Positions 29,257 through 37,552 of a stretch of 37,655 nucleotides of DNA are shown here, one piece after another. The notes below the pieces were generated by a model. The model did no database searches and had not been told where the DNA came from. It saw only the letters and a program-made list of their open reading frames with translations. Source of the stretch: Acidobacteriota bacterium (lineage in GTDB: Bacteria > Acidobacteriota > Terriglobia > Bryobacterales > Bryobacteraceae); contig JAJYCN010000012.1 in assembly GCA_021778335.1 (NCBI GenBank), forward strand, positions 1-37,655, in the 5' to 3' direction. A program made the translations under genes and the position numbers. How positions within the stretch are numbered: the stretch's first letter is position 1; every line of letters begins with the position of its first letter.

Positions 29257-29300
29257 TCGCTGCCTCCTCACCCCGGCGCGGCGCGGCGCCGGCTGTTCAA

Positions 29301-30068
29301 TCATGCCACGGGTTTGCCGTAGAGCCCCCGAGCGCCCATCGATCGAATCCGGACCAGGTCCCAGAACGACCGCAGACCGCTCCACGCGCCGACCTTGGTT
29401 CCTTCCACGTTGCGCCAGCGAACCGGCGCCTCAATCGCGGTAATGCCCAACTTGCGCGCAATGAACAGATCTTCCACGTCGAAGCTAAAGCCGTCGAGCC
29501 TCTGCCGCGTGAATACCTCCCGCGCCGCCCGCGCCGAGTACAGTTTAAACCCACATTGCGTATCGCGAAAGGGAAGCCCCGTCACCACCGACATCACCAG
29601 ATTGAAGAATCGCCCGGACCACTCGCGGAAGCCGCTCTGATGGACTTCCACGGTGCTGGGATCGAGTGCGCGGGAGCCGATTGCGATCTCGGCGGCGCCC
29701 TCTACGGCCCGTGAATGCAGCTTGGCCAATTCTTCGATGGGCGTGGAAAGATCGGCGTCGGTGAACAGAACCCACTCGCCCTTCGCCGCAAGCATGCCGG
29801 AACGGACCGCGTAGCCTTTCCCGCGATTGCCCGGATTGCGCAACAATCTCAGCGGGGATTGTTCTTTCGCCCGGTTCTCCACCAGCGCGGCGGTTCCATC
29901 CCGCGAGCCGTCGTCTACGACCAACACCTCGCAGAACTCCAGTTGCTGGCCCTGAAGCCATTCCAGGATCCGATCCAGGGTCAGAGGCAGGCGGCGGATT
30001 TCGTTGTAGGCGGGAATTACGATCGAAAGCGAACGCAATTGTCGATTATAATTCAGCTTAGGCCGCAT
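29301..30068 (-). CDS. GT2 glycosyltransferase, dolichyl/polyprenyl-phosphate sugar synthase-like
   Basis: 255 residues from the ATG at 30068 (a GTG precedes it by one codon). The GT-A fold signature is clear: SIVIPAYNE, VVDDGSRDGT, NRGKGYAVRSG, and the metal-binding DADLS. The order and the later DTQCGFKLY and DVEDLFIARK fit the ALG5/DPM-like subgroup that transfers a sugar from a nucleotide to a lipid phosphate. No membrane anchor is seen, so it is probably peripheral to the cytoplasmic membrane. It is divergent from lysS across about 33 bases, and 45 bases upstream of the VPS10-like gene. Confidence 0.92.
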   Translation of the reverse strand: MRPKLNYNRQLRSLSIVIPAYNEIRRLPLTLDRILEWLQGQQLEFCEVLVVDDGSRDGTAALVENRAKEQSPLRLLRNPGNRGKGYAVRSGMLAAKGEWVLFTDADLSTPIEELAKLHSRAVEGAAEIAIGSRALDPSTVEVHQSGFREWSGRFFNLVMSVVTGLPFRDTQCGFKLYSARAAREVFTRQRLDGFSFDVEDLFIARKLGITAIEAPVRWRNVEGTKVGAWSGLRSFWDLVRIRSMGARGLYGKPVA

Positions 30069-30101
30069 CACCGCCGCCGTCTCACTTGAGGAGTTCCCTA
30101 A
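30069..30101. promoter_or_regulatory. Divergent GT2/lysS intergenic region
   Basis: Only about 33 bases separate the two divergent starts. It contains the lysS ribosome site GAGGAG (30088-30093), eight bases before the TTG at 30102. The promoters must therefore lie partly inside the neighbouring coding regions. Confidence 0.5.
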
Positions 30102-31529
30102 TTGGCATTGGAAGACGATCTGCTAGAGCAGCGTCATGCTCGCATCGCACAAATTGAAGCGCTCGGCTATCAGTCCTACGGCCGCCGCTACGACGCCTCC
30201 ACCACGATCCCTCGGATTCTCGGCGAACATGGCGCTAAATCCGCCGCGGAACTCGAATCGAAGATAGAAGTCCGCATGACGGGGCGCATCCACACGATCC
30301 GCCGCATGGGAAAAGCCGGTTTTGCGCATCTGGCGCAGGGCGGGGAGCGGCTGCAAATCTACGTCCGCAAGGATAGTGTTCCGGAACGCGATCACGGCCT
30401 GTGGGAGTTGCTCGATTTAGGCGACATCGTTGGCGTGACCGGCTACTTGTTCCGCACCCGGACCGGCGAGCTGAGCGTACACGCCGAGTCGCTCGAGTTT
30501 CTGTCGAAAAGCATCCTTCCGATGCCGGAGAAATGGCACGGGCTGGAGGACGTTGAGACGCGCTACAGGCAGCGATATCTCGACCTCATCGCGAACCCTG
30601 AGGTCGCCAGCGTATTTCTCACGCGCTCCAGGATCGTCGCTTCGCTCCGGCGCCAACTGGACTCCCTCGGCTTCGTCGAAGTCGAAACACCCATCCTTCA
30701 GCCGATCTACGGCGGAGCCGCCGCGCGCCCCTTCGTCACGCATCACAACACGCTCGACATCGATCTCTACCTGCGCATCGCGCCCGAACTCTACCTGAAG
30801 CGCCTGCTGGTCGGCGGCCTGGACCGCGTTTACGAAATCAATCGCAATTTCCGTAACGAAGGCATTTCGTTCAAGCACAACCCCGAGTTCACGATGCTTG
30901 AGTTCTACCAGGCCTACACGGACTACTGGGGTCTGATGGATCTTACGGCGGACTTGATCCGCCAGACGGCCCTCGATGCCACCGGCGCAACCGTGGCCGA
31001 ATTCCAGGGCCAACAGATCGATTTCGGCAATGTTCGCCGCGTCAGCATGGTGGAGGCCGTCGGCGATCCGTCGCTCCGCGGCCCTGCTCTGGTCGAAGCC
31101 TTCGAACAGAAGGTCGAGCCCACGCTGATCCAGCCGACGATTGTTTATGACCATCCGGTGGAAGCCTCGCCGCTGTCGAAACGCAAGCCGTCCGACCCGG
31201 CGTTCGTCGAGCGCTTCGAGCTGTTCATCGCGGGCATGGAAATCGCCAACGCCTACACCGAACTCAACGACCCGCAGGAACAGCGCCGCCGCTTCGAATC
31301 CCAACTCGAGCTTCGCGCCGGCGGCGATGAGGAAGCCCACCAGATGGACGAAGACTATATTCGCGCCCTCAGCTATGGAATGCCGCCCGCCGGCGGAGAA
31401 GGAATCGGCGTGGACCGTCTGACGATGCTGCTAACCAACTCGCGCTCGATCCGCGATGTGATCCTCTTTCCGCTGCTCCGTCCGGAAGGGGAGATCGGGC
31501 TCGCAGAACGTCTCCGCGGGCTCAAGTGA
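30102..31529 (+). CDS. lysS: Lysine--tRNA ligase (class II)
   Basis: 475 residues from a TTG with a good ribosome site (GAGGAG, eight bases away). An OB-fold anticodon-binding domain (about 55-150, [17 protein letters not shown]) precedes the class II catalytic core: motif 1 [11 protein letters not shown], motif 2 [20 protein letters not shown] and motif 3 [16 protein letters not shown]. All active-site motifs are intact and length is normal for bacterial LysRS. The stop overlaps the GTG start of the permease gene by four bases. Confidence 0.98.
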   Translation: MALEDDLLEQRHARIAQIEALGYQSYGRRYDASTTIPRILGEHGAKSAAELESKIEVRMTGRIHTIRRMGKAGFAHLAQGGERLQIYVRKDSVPERDHGLWELLDLGDIVGVTGYLFRTRTGELSVHAESLEFLSKSILPMPEKWHGLEDVETRYRQRYLDLIANPEVASVFLTRSRIVASLRRQLDSLGFVEVETPILQPIYGGAAARPFVTHHNTLDIDLYLRIAPELYLKRLLVGGLDRVYEINRNFRNEGISFKHNPEFTMLEFYQAYTDYWGLMDLTADLIRQTALDATGATVAEFQGQQIDFGNVRRVSMVEAVGDPSLRGPALVEAFEQKVEPTLIQPTIVYDHPVEASPLSKRKPSDPAFVERFELFIAGMEIANAYTELNDPQEQRRRFESQLELRAGGDEEAHQMDEDYIRALSYGMPPAGGEGIGVDRLTMLLTNSRSIRDVILFPLLRPEGEIGLAERLRGLK

Positions 31530-32749
31530 GCTTCTTCGAACTCTTCGTCGCCCGGCGTTACCTGCGCGCCAAGCGCAAACAGGCGGTCATCTCCGTGATC
31601 ACCGTGATCTCGGTTGCCGGAGTCGCCGCGGGCGTCATGGCGCTGGTGATCGCACTCGCCATCAACAACGGGTTCCGCACGACGCTTCAGCGCAGCCTGC
31701 TGGGAGCAACCGCCCACGTCACCATCACCGAAAAGCATCCCGCCTACGGCATCGACAATTGGGGCAAACTTGTTCCGCGCCTGGCGCAAATCCCCCACGT
31801 GGCGCGCGTGCAGCCGAGCCTGTATGGATACGTTTTGCTCGCCGGCCCTGTGCAATCGAAGGGAGCCGAACTGAAAGGCATTCCCGTCGATGCTCCTCCG
31901 GACATGCTTCGTCATCTGAAACAGGGGTCGTTCGACGGCCTTCGCGACAACTCCGGTCTGCCCGGCATCATCCTCGGCTCCCATCTGGCTGAAGAAACCG
32001 GCATGATGCTAAACAGCGTCGTCAAGGTGATCAGCCCGCAAGGGGAACTCACGCCATTCGGCCCTCGGGTGACGACATTTCGCTTTCGCGTCGTCGGCAT
32101 CTTCGAGTCCGGTTTCTACGACATCGATTCGCAATGGGCGTTTGCCGGCTTGAGCGACGTCCAGCGCGTGTTCTCACTGCCGGACGTCGTGAACGCGATC
32201 GAAATTAAACTGGACGACATTTATGAAGCGCCCGAGGCTGCCGCCGCCGCTCAGTCTGTCATAGGGACCAAACTCGCCGCCGGCACCTGGATGGAGCAGT
32301 TCCACCAGATCCTGACGGCGCTGCGAATGGAGCGTGTCGTCACGGCGGTGACTGTCGGCCTGATCGAACTCGTCGCGGCGCTGAACATCCTCATCACGCT
32401 GACGATGATGGTGATGGAGAAGAACCGTGACATTGCGATTCTGATGTCACTCGGCGCGCGCCGCGAGCAGATCCGCCGCATCTTCCTGGCCGAAGGCCTG
32501 CTCATCGGCGTCACCGGCACGGTGATCGGCCTGGCGCTCGGCTACGCAATATCCGTTTTCGCCAGCCACTACCGCTGGCTCCGGCTCGATCAGGATGTAT
32601 ATGCGCTCAGCTACGTGCCCTTCGACCCGCGCTGGCTCGACGGCGTCTGGATCGCCGCTGTAGCCGTCATCGTCAGTTTCGCGGCCACGCTCTACCCCGC
32701 CGGACAGGCCACGCGAATCCTTCCCGCCGAAGCCCTTCGCTACGAGTAG
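31526..32749 (+). CDS. LolC/LolE-type lipoprotein-release ABC permease
   Basis: 407 residues with the FtsX/MacB permease layout: TM1 (about 22-48, [19 protein letters not shown]), a large periplasmic domain (about 50-265), then three helices (about 272-298, 320-345 and 372-395). The N-terminal [16 protein letters not shown] is typical of LolC/LolE. In Gram-negatives this complex extracts lipoproteins from the inner membrane, using a LolD ATPase. No ATPase gene is adjacent here, so LolD must be encoded elsewhere. GTGA overlap with lysS indicates translational coupling. Confidence 0.92.
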   Translation: MSFFELFVARRYLRAKRKQAVISVITVISVAGVAAGVMALVIALAINNGFRTTLQRSLLGATAHVTITEKHPAYGIDNWGKLVPRLAQIPHVARVQPSLYGYVLLAGPVQSKGAELKGIPVDAPPDMLRHLKQGSFDGLRDNSGLPGIILGSHLAEETGMMLNSVVKVISPQGELTPFGPRVTTFRFRVVGIFESGFYDIDSQWAFAGLSDVQRVFSLPDVVNAIEIKLDDIYEAPEAAAAAQSVIGTKLAAGTWMEQFHQILTALRMERVVTAVTVGLIELVAALNILITLTMMVMEKNRDIAILMSLGARREQIRRIFLAEGLLIGVTGTVIGLALGYAISVFASHYRWLRLDQDVYALSYVPFDPRWLDGVWIAAVAVIVSFAATLYPAGQATRILPAEALRYE

Positions 32750-32753
32750 CTCG

Positions 32754-33839
32754 ATGCGAATCGCCATCGACGCCTATCCGCTTCTGCTGCGCAGCGCAGG
32801 CGTGAAGAGCTATCTGTTTCACTGGATCGAAGCCTTGCGCCGCGCCCGCGGCCCGCACTCGATTGAAGCTTTCCCCTGGCTCGGCAACATCGGACAGCTC
32901 TTTCACGAGGGCTCCACGCTCGCCTGGCTTCCCAGCCGTTCGCGCCTGGCGCTGCTGTTTTTTCTCAACCTTCCCGCCAACCCCGCCGTAAGCCTGTTGT
33001 CCTCGCGTTACGACGTGTTCCACCTCTCGAACCAGGTCCGGCGATTTCCAAGGCGTACGCGCGTGACGGCCACGCTCCACGATTTCACCGCGTGGTTGAT
33101 GCCCGAAGTTCACATCCGCGGCAATATCGAAGCCGACCGCAGGTTTGCCGCGTCCGTCCTCATGCGGGCCCATCGGCTCATCGCCGTATCGGAGAATACC
33201 CGTCAGGATGCGATTCGGGTCCTGCACCTGGACCCTTCCCGCATCGAGACGATACATTCGGGCATTCCGGCGGCTTATTTTGATGCAACGCCCCAACCCG
33301 CGAAACGGCCGTACGTGCTCTACGTCGGCACCATTGAGCCGCGGAAAAATATCTCGCGGCTTCTTGACGCCTGGGTGTCGCTGAAACCGGACATTCGCGC
33401 CGAGTATGAACTCGTGCTCGCCGGCCCGCGCGGTTGGGGGAGCGAGGATGTTTTCGCGCGCCTGAAGGCCGGCGTCGAAAGTGTGCGCTACCTGGGCTAC
33501 GTGCCCGAGCCGGACCTTCCTGGACTTACCGCGGGCGCCACGGCGTTCGTCTACCCGTCGCTGTATGAAGGCTTCGGCTTTCCGGTCGCTCAGGCGATGG
33601 CCGCGCGCGTCCCGGTGCTGACGTCGACCACTTCCTGTTTGCCCGAAATCGCCGCCGGCGGCGCAGTGCTGGCCGATCCGCTTAGCGTCGCCGGGATCGC
33701 ATCCGCGCTCGCTCGATTGCTCACGTCTCCCTCGCTTTGTACTGAGCTTGCCGCAGAGGGACGCCGCCGGGCCGAGCATTACCGCTGGGAACGATGCGCC
33801 GCCGAGAGTCTCGAATTCTTCGCCCGGGCAACGGGCTAA
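32754..33839 (+). CDS. GT4-family glycosyltransferase (group 1)
   Basis: 361 residues with the GT-B fold: an N-terminal acceptor domain and a C-terminal nucleotide-sugar domain with YVLYVGTIEPRKNISRLLDAW, YLGYVPEPDLPGL and the EX7E-type motif PSLYEGFGFPVAQAMA. It lies four bases after the permease stop, without an obvious ribosome site. It resembles mannosyl/rhamnosyl-type transferases of surface polysaccharides, but the sugar cannot be told. Its stop codon overlaps that of the convergent rhodanese gene. Confidence 0.93.
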   Translation: MRIAIDAYPLLLRSAGVKSYLFHWIEALRRARGPHSIEAFPWLGNIGQLFHEGSTLAWLPSRSRLALLFFLNLPANPAVSLLSSRYDVFHLSNQVRRFPRRTRVTATLHDFTAWLMPEVHIRGNIEADRRFAASVLMRAHRLIAVSENTRQDAIRVLHLDPSRIETIHSGIPAAYFDATPQPAKRPYVLYVGTIEPRKNISRLLDAWVSLKPDIRAEYELVLAGPRGWGSEDVFARLKAGVESVRYLGYVPEPDLPGLTAGATAFVYPSLYEGFGFPVAQAMAARVPVLTSTTSCLPEIAAGGAVLADPLSVAGIASALARLLTSPSLCTELAAEGRRRAEHYRWERCAAESLEFFARATG

Positions 33840-34168
33840 TAGCGAGGAACCGAAGCGTCTACTTCGCGGCTCCAGCGGTCGATGCCGCCGGCCAGGCTGA
33901 CACAATTGTCCACGCCCTGCCCGCGCAGCCAGTGGACGACGTTCAGGCTGCGAATGCCGTGGTGGCAGTACACCACAACCAGCGCTTCGCCGGAGCGGCG
34001 CTCGATCTCGGGCAGGGAAGCAGGCACGTAGCCCATCGGGATGAGACGCGCCCCGTCCAGACGCGCGATCGCATGTTCAAAGGGCTCGCGGACATCGAGC
34101 AACGCAACGGGTTCCGCAAAGGCGTGCAAGGCGCCTGGAGTAATCTCAAGCGGGTTATGCGCGCTCAT
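33836..34168 (-). CDS. Rhodanese-domain sulfurtransferase-like protein
   Basis: 110 residues from the ATG at 34168, which overlaps the ppk1 stop by an ATGA junction and gives a normal N-terminus (MSAHNPLEITPGAL); an in-frame codon at 34195 lies inside ppk1. A single rhodanese domain has LLDVREPFEHAIARLDGA and the active-site loop CHHGIRS with catalytic cysteine C68. It probably carries persulfide sulfur or acts in redox chemistry in the cytoplasm. Its stop overlaps the stop of the convergent glycosyltransferase gene. Confidence 0.93.
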   Translation of the reverse strand: MSAHNPLEITPGALHAFAEPVALLDVREPFEHAIARLDGARLIPMGYVPASLPEIERRSGEALVVVYCHHGIRSLNVVHWLRGQGVDNCVSLAGGIDRWSREVDASVPRY

Positions 34169-36255
34169 CGTCCCCCTCGTTGGGCAATGAACCAAGCCTG
34201 TGCATCAAACCCTACGTGGCCGTTTTTTGGGGTGTAAGTGCCATCCGGCTGCATGACGCGCCCGTTAAACTCATCGCGGAGATACGCGGCCAGAACTTCG
34301 CTCTTCAGCCGCTGGACCAGTTGCGGCCGCTCGACAGGTGTTAACACTTCCACGCGACGGTCCAGATTCCGCGGCATGAGGTCCGCGCTGCCGATGTACG
34401 TCGTGTCGTCGCCGTTGTGCCGGAAGTAGTAAATGCGGCTATGTTCGAGGAATCGGCCGACGACGCTGAGCACGCGAATGTTCTCGCTCAATCCCGCAAT
34501 GCCGGGACGCAGACAGCAGATGCCGCGAACAATGAGATCCACTTTTACGCCGGCCTGTGACGCCTCGTAGAGTAACTCGATCATCTGCGTATCCTCAAGG
34601 GCGTTCATCTTGAAGATGAGATGCCCGCCCCCATATTCGCGATGGAGATCGATTTCCCGGCGGATCAAGGCGGCGAAGCGCTGGCGTAAGTTGATCGGCG
34701 CTACGAGTAACTTGCGGAAGCTCTGCTGGCGGGAGTAACCGGTGAGATGGTTGAAAAGATCCGTCGCGTCGGCGCAGATGCTCTCATCGCAGGTGAACAG
34801 GCCGAGATCGGTGTAAAGCCGGGCGGTAAAGGCATTGTAGTTGCCGGTGGCGAGATGGCAGTAGCGGCGGATCGCGTCGCCTTCGCGCCGGACCACGAGT
34901 GCAACTTTCGAATGAACCTTCAGGCCCAGCAGGCCGTAAACGACATGCACGCCCTGGCTTTCCAGAGCCCGCGCCCATTCGATGTTACTCTCCTCGTCGA
35001 ACCGGGCTTTCAGTTCCACCAGCACGGCAACCTGCTTGCCGTTCTCCACGGCCTCGAGCAGCGCGTCGACAACGGGGGAGTTCCGGCCGAGACGGTACAG
35101 CGTCATTTTGATGGCGAGCACGTCGGGGTCGCGGGCCGCCTTGCGGAGAAAGTCGATTACGGGCTGGAATGAGTCGAACGGATGATGGAGTAACAGGTCT
35201 TCCTGGCGAATAGCGCTGAAAATGTCGTCTTCCTTCGCGCTCATGCCCGGCGGGGTCCAGGGCAGGAATGGTTTGTCCTTCAACTCCGGCCTGTCCAGGT
35301 TCAAAAGATGGCGAAGACGGCCGAGGTCGAGCGGTCCGTTGAGACGATAGATGCTGGCCAGATCGAGTTCGAGATTGCTTGCCAGAATCTCGACCATGGT
35401 TTCGGGCATGTCCGCATCCACCTGAAGGCGTACCGCGTCGCGGAAGCGGCGCTGCCAAACCGCCTCCTCAATCGTCTCCAGCAGATCGTCGGTTTCCAAT
35501 TCTTTGATCGCCACCTCGGCGTCGCGGGTCACATGAAAGGCGTGGGCGCGGACGATCTCAATGCCGGGAAAAAGATGCGGCAGGTTGGCGACGATGAGTT
35601 GCTCAAGCCAAACGAACACCTGGCGGCGAGTGGCGTGCCCGTCCGCCGCGGAGGGCACGGGCAGAAGTTGGGGCAGGGTATCGGGCACTTTTACCCGGGC
35701 AAAATGCTCCGCGCCGGCGGCATCGCGCACTACCACGGCCAAGTTGAGGCTGAGATTTGAAATATGAGGGAACGGTCTGCCGGGATCGAAGGCCAACGGC
35801 GTCAACACCGGATAGACCTTGTCGAGAAAAAAAGCTTCGAGTTGCTGTCGCTGACCCTCCGTAAGAGCCGAGTAATCGGCGATGTGGACACCCGCCTTTT
35901 CAAGCGCTGGAATTAGCGTCCGATTAAAGAACTCATAGGCATCGGCTGAGATCGCGCTCACCTCGGTTCGGATCGCCTCGAGCGCTGCGGCCGGAGTCCG
36001 GCCGTCGCGCCCGCGCTCATGAACGTCATTTTCGATCTGTTGCATGATGCCCGCGACGCGCACCATGAAAAACTCGTCCAGGTTAGAAGCAAGGATGCTC
36101 AGGAACTTCACTCGTTCGAGCAGTGGATTGCGCGCGTCCTGTGCCTCTTCGAGCACGCGCCGCTGAAACTCGAGCAAGCTCAGTTCCCGGTTGAGATACA
36201 GTGATTTTTCGGCGCGGTCGGCCGGCGAGGCGGACTGAGCGGCCTTGACGGGCAT
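34165..36255 (-). CDS. ppk1: Polyphosphate kinase 1
   Basis: 696 residues from the ATG at 36255, preceded by TGGAA eight bases away. The frame stays open to 36606, but that part overlaps the divergent gene and does not look like PPK1. The N-terminal domain begins YLNRELSLLEFQRRVLEEA, and FLSILASNLDEFFMVRVAG follows. The two conserved active-site histidines are H448 (VHSKVALVVRR) and H605 (LEHSRIYYF). It reversibly makes polyphosphate from ATP at the membrane. It is coupled to the rhodanese gene downstream. Confidence 0.97.
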   Translation of the reverse strand: MPVKAAQSASPADRAEKSLYLNRELSLLEFQRRVLEEAQDARNPLLERVKFLSILASNLDEFFMVRVAGIMQQIENDVHERGRDGRTPAAALEAIRTEVSAISADAYEFFNRTLIPALEKAGVHIADYSALTEGQRQQLEAFFLDKVYPVLTPLAFDPGRPFPHISNLSLNLAVVVRDAAGAEHFARVKVPDTLPQLLPVPSAADGHATRRQVFVWLEQLIVANLPHLFPGIEIVRAHAFHVTRDAEVAIKELETDDLLETIEEAVWQRRFRDAVRLQVDADMPETMVEILASNLELDLASIYRLNGPLDLGRLRHLLNLDRPELKDKPFLPWTPPGMSAKEDDIFSAIRQEDLLLHHPFDSFQPVIDFLRKAARDPDVLAIKMTLYRLGRNSPVVDALLEAVENGKQVAVLVELKARFDEESNIEWARALESQGVHVVYGLLGLKVHSKVALVVRREGDAIRRYCHLATGNYNAFTARLYTDLGLFTCDESICADATDLFNHLTGYSRQQSFRKLLVAPINLRQRFAALIRREIDLHREYGGGHLIFKMNALEDTQMIELLYEASQAGVKVDLIVRGICCLRPGIAGLSENIRVLSVVGRFLEHSRIYYFRHNGDDTTYIGSADLMPRNLDRRVEVLTPVERPQLVQRLKSEVLAAYLRDEFNGRVMQPDGTYTPKNGHVGFDAQAWFIAQRGGR

Positions 36256-36416
36256 AGAGAATTCCAGTGTAACTGTACGGCCGCTACCGCCGCGCGCATG
36301 GCCCTGCCGGACTAAATTTCTAATTTCACCGGCATCGGTGTCGATTTTCCCCATCTCGCGCGTCGTCAGGATGAGCGTCTGTGGGCGCGGGAGAAATAGC
36401 AAAAAGGAAACGAGTG
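36256..36416. promoter_or_regulatory. Shared ppk1 / DGPF-gene divergent promoter region
   Basis: This 161-base gap has an AT-rich island with an imperfect dyad (36307-36332: CCGG, AAATT, TCT, AATTT, CCGG) near its middle. It could hold both -10 regions or a regulator site. The DGPF ribosome site AGGA lies about eight bases before 36417. No clear sigma70 pair was identified. Confidence 0.3.
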
Positions 36417-36806
36417 ATGCAATACATGATGCTGATCTACAGCCGGGAGCTAGTGGAAGGGATGGCCACGGAAAAACGGCAGGCACTGATGGAGGCACAT
36501 TGGAAGTTCTCCGATGAAGCCGGGGCGAACGGAATTTTACGCCAGGGCGCGCCGCTTGCCCCGCCCGCGGGCGCTGCGACGATTCGCCGGACAGAAGACC
36601 AAACAACCGTCACCGATGGCCCATATGCCGAAACGAAGGAGCAGTTGGCCGGTTTCTACATCCTGGAGTGCGAAACGCTCCAAGAGGCCATCGAGTGGGG
36701 CAAGAAAATTCCGATGGGTTTGCCCGGCATCCCCGGTGCCCTGGAGGTGCGGGCGGTGCGAGAGGTGCCGCAGCGGAACGCCGAACCTGCGCGAGCGGGC
36801 AGTTAG
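36417..36806 (+). CDS. YCII/DGPF-domain protein
   Basis: 129 residues from the ATG at 36417, supported by AAAAAGGAAA upstream; a further in-frame codon at 36381 adds an unlikely basic tail. The small alpha/beta YCII (DGPF) domain starts MQYMMLIYSRE and contains DGPYAETKEQLAGFY at 67-81, the motif that names the family. Its biochemical role is not settled; genes of this kind are commonly near ECF42 sigma factors and DinB-like genes. It is the first gene of the DGPF-DinB-DGPF set. Confidence 0.92.
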   Translation: MQYMMLIYSRELVEGMATEKRQALMEAHWKFSDEAGANGILRQGAPLAPPAGAATIRRTEDQTTVTDGPYAETKEQLAGFYILECETLQEAIEWGKKIPMGLPGIPGALEVRAVREVPQRNAEPARAGS

Positions 36807-36863
36807 AAAATCCGTCGCACGCTGTCGATCCGCGAATTCTCCTTCGTCGTTTGAGTGAAAGCG

Positions 36864-36878
36864 AACCCGTATCGGGTT
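36864..36878 (+). other. Short hairpin between DGPF and DinB genes
   Basis: AACCCG-TAT-CGGGTT makes a perfect 6-bp stem about 28 bases before the DinB start. It lacks a T-run, so it may only tune the transcript between the two genes. Confidence 0.3.
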
Positions 36879-36906
36879 TCAAACGTACCGAAAAAGGAGA
36901 ACTTCA

Positions 36907-37503
36907 ATGACTCAGACAGCGACACAGCCCGCCCCCAACGTGGCCGCTCGGAACCTTACCGCCGCCGAGCGGCATCACGCCGCGCGCTACCTGCGGCAGT
37001 CGCAACAGACCCTGCAGACTACGGTTTACGGCCTCACCAACGATCAGTGGAACTTTAAGCCGGCGTCCGAGACGTGGTCGATCGCCGAAAACGTCGAACA
37101 TCTTGTCCTGGTGGAACAGATGCTCGAAGGCGTTCTCTCGCGGCTGCCCGATTCCGCGGTGGCAATCGCGCGGCGCAATGACGATGAAATCGACTCGCAG
37201 GTACTGGCCTTCGTGCGCGACCGGTCGCAGAGGTACCCGGCGCCGCCGGACTCCCAGCCAACGGGGCGTTGGACCCCGTCCGGAGCGCTGGGCCGCTTCC
37301 TCGTCGCACGGGAGCATACCGAGGAAGTGCTGGACCGGACGCCGGGCCTCCGGGAGAACGTGATTCCTTTGGGACCGCTTGGGGCGCTGGACGGCTACGA
37401 ATGGGTGCTCGCGGTGGCAGCCCATACCGACCGGCATGTGGCGCAGATTCAGGAAGTGAAATCGAACCCGCGGTTTCCGGCCGCGAAGGCGGAACTAAAC
37501 TAA
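36907..37503 (+). CDS. DinB-like (DinB_2) four-helix metal-binding protein
   Basis: 198 residues with ribosome site AAAGGAG before the ATG. The DinB/YfiT fold is a four-helix bundle with a three-histidine metal site, here H65 (ENVEHLV) and H173/H177 (HTDRHVAQI). Members include thiol transferases using bacillithiol or mycothiol and many uncharacterised proteins; the substrate is unknown. It is 100 bases after the DGPF gene and 11 bases before a second DGPF gene. Confidence 0.92.
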   Translation: MTQTATQPAPNVAARNLTAAERHHAARYLRQSQQTLQTTVYGLTNDQWNFKPASETWSIAENVEHLVLVEQMLEGVLSRLPDSAVAIARRNDDEIDSQVLAFVRDRSQRYPAPPDSQPTGRWTPSGALGRFLVAREHTEEVLDRTPGLRENVIPLGPLGALDGYEWVLAVAAHTDRHVAQIQEVKSNPRFPAAKAELN

Positions 37504-37514
37504 GGAGAATCGTC

Positions 37515-37552
37515 ATGCTCTACATGTTGCTGATCTACTCCCAGGAAGAAAC
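37515..37552 (+). pseudogene. Second DGPF/YCII gene, 5' end, interrupted by a group II intron
   Basis: A strong ribosome site (AAGGAG) precedes an ATG, and the first 12 codons read MLYMLLIYSQEE, almost the same start as the DGPF gene at 36417. The frame then meets a TAG at 37554-37556, which lies in the intron sequence beginning at 37553. The rest of the gene, if retained, should lie beyond the intron to the right. Because the intron is antisense to this gene, splicing could not restore its mRNA. Confidence 0.75.

Noticed and set aside
29257-29385. Upstream extension of the VPS10-like gene
   Set aside because: It overlaps the end of the GT2 gene and would bury the signal peptide; the ATG at 29256 has a strong ribosome site.
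36256-36606. Upstream extension of ppk1
   Set aside because: It would overlap the divergent DGPF gene and adds residues with no PPK1 similarity; the family N-terminus starts soon after 36255.
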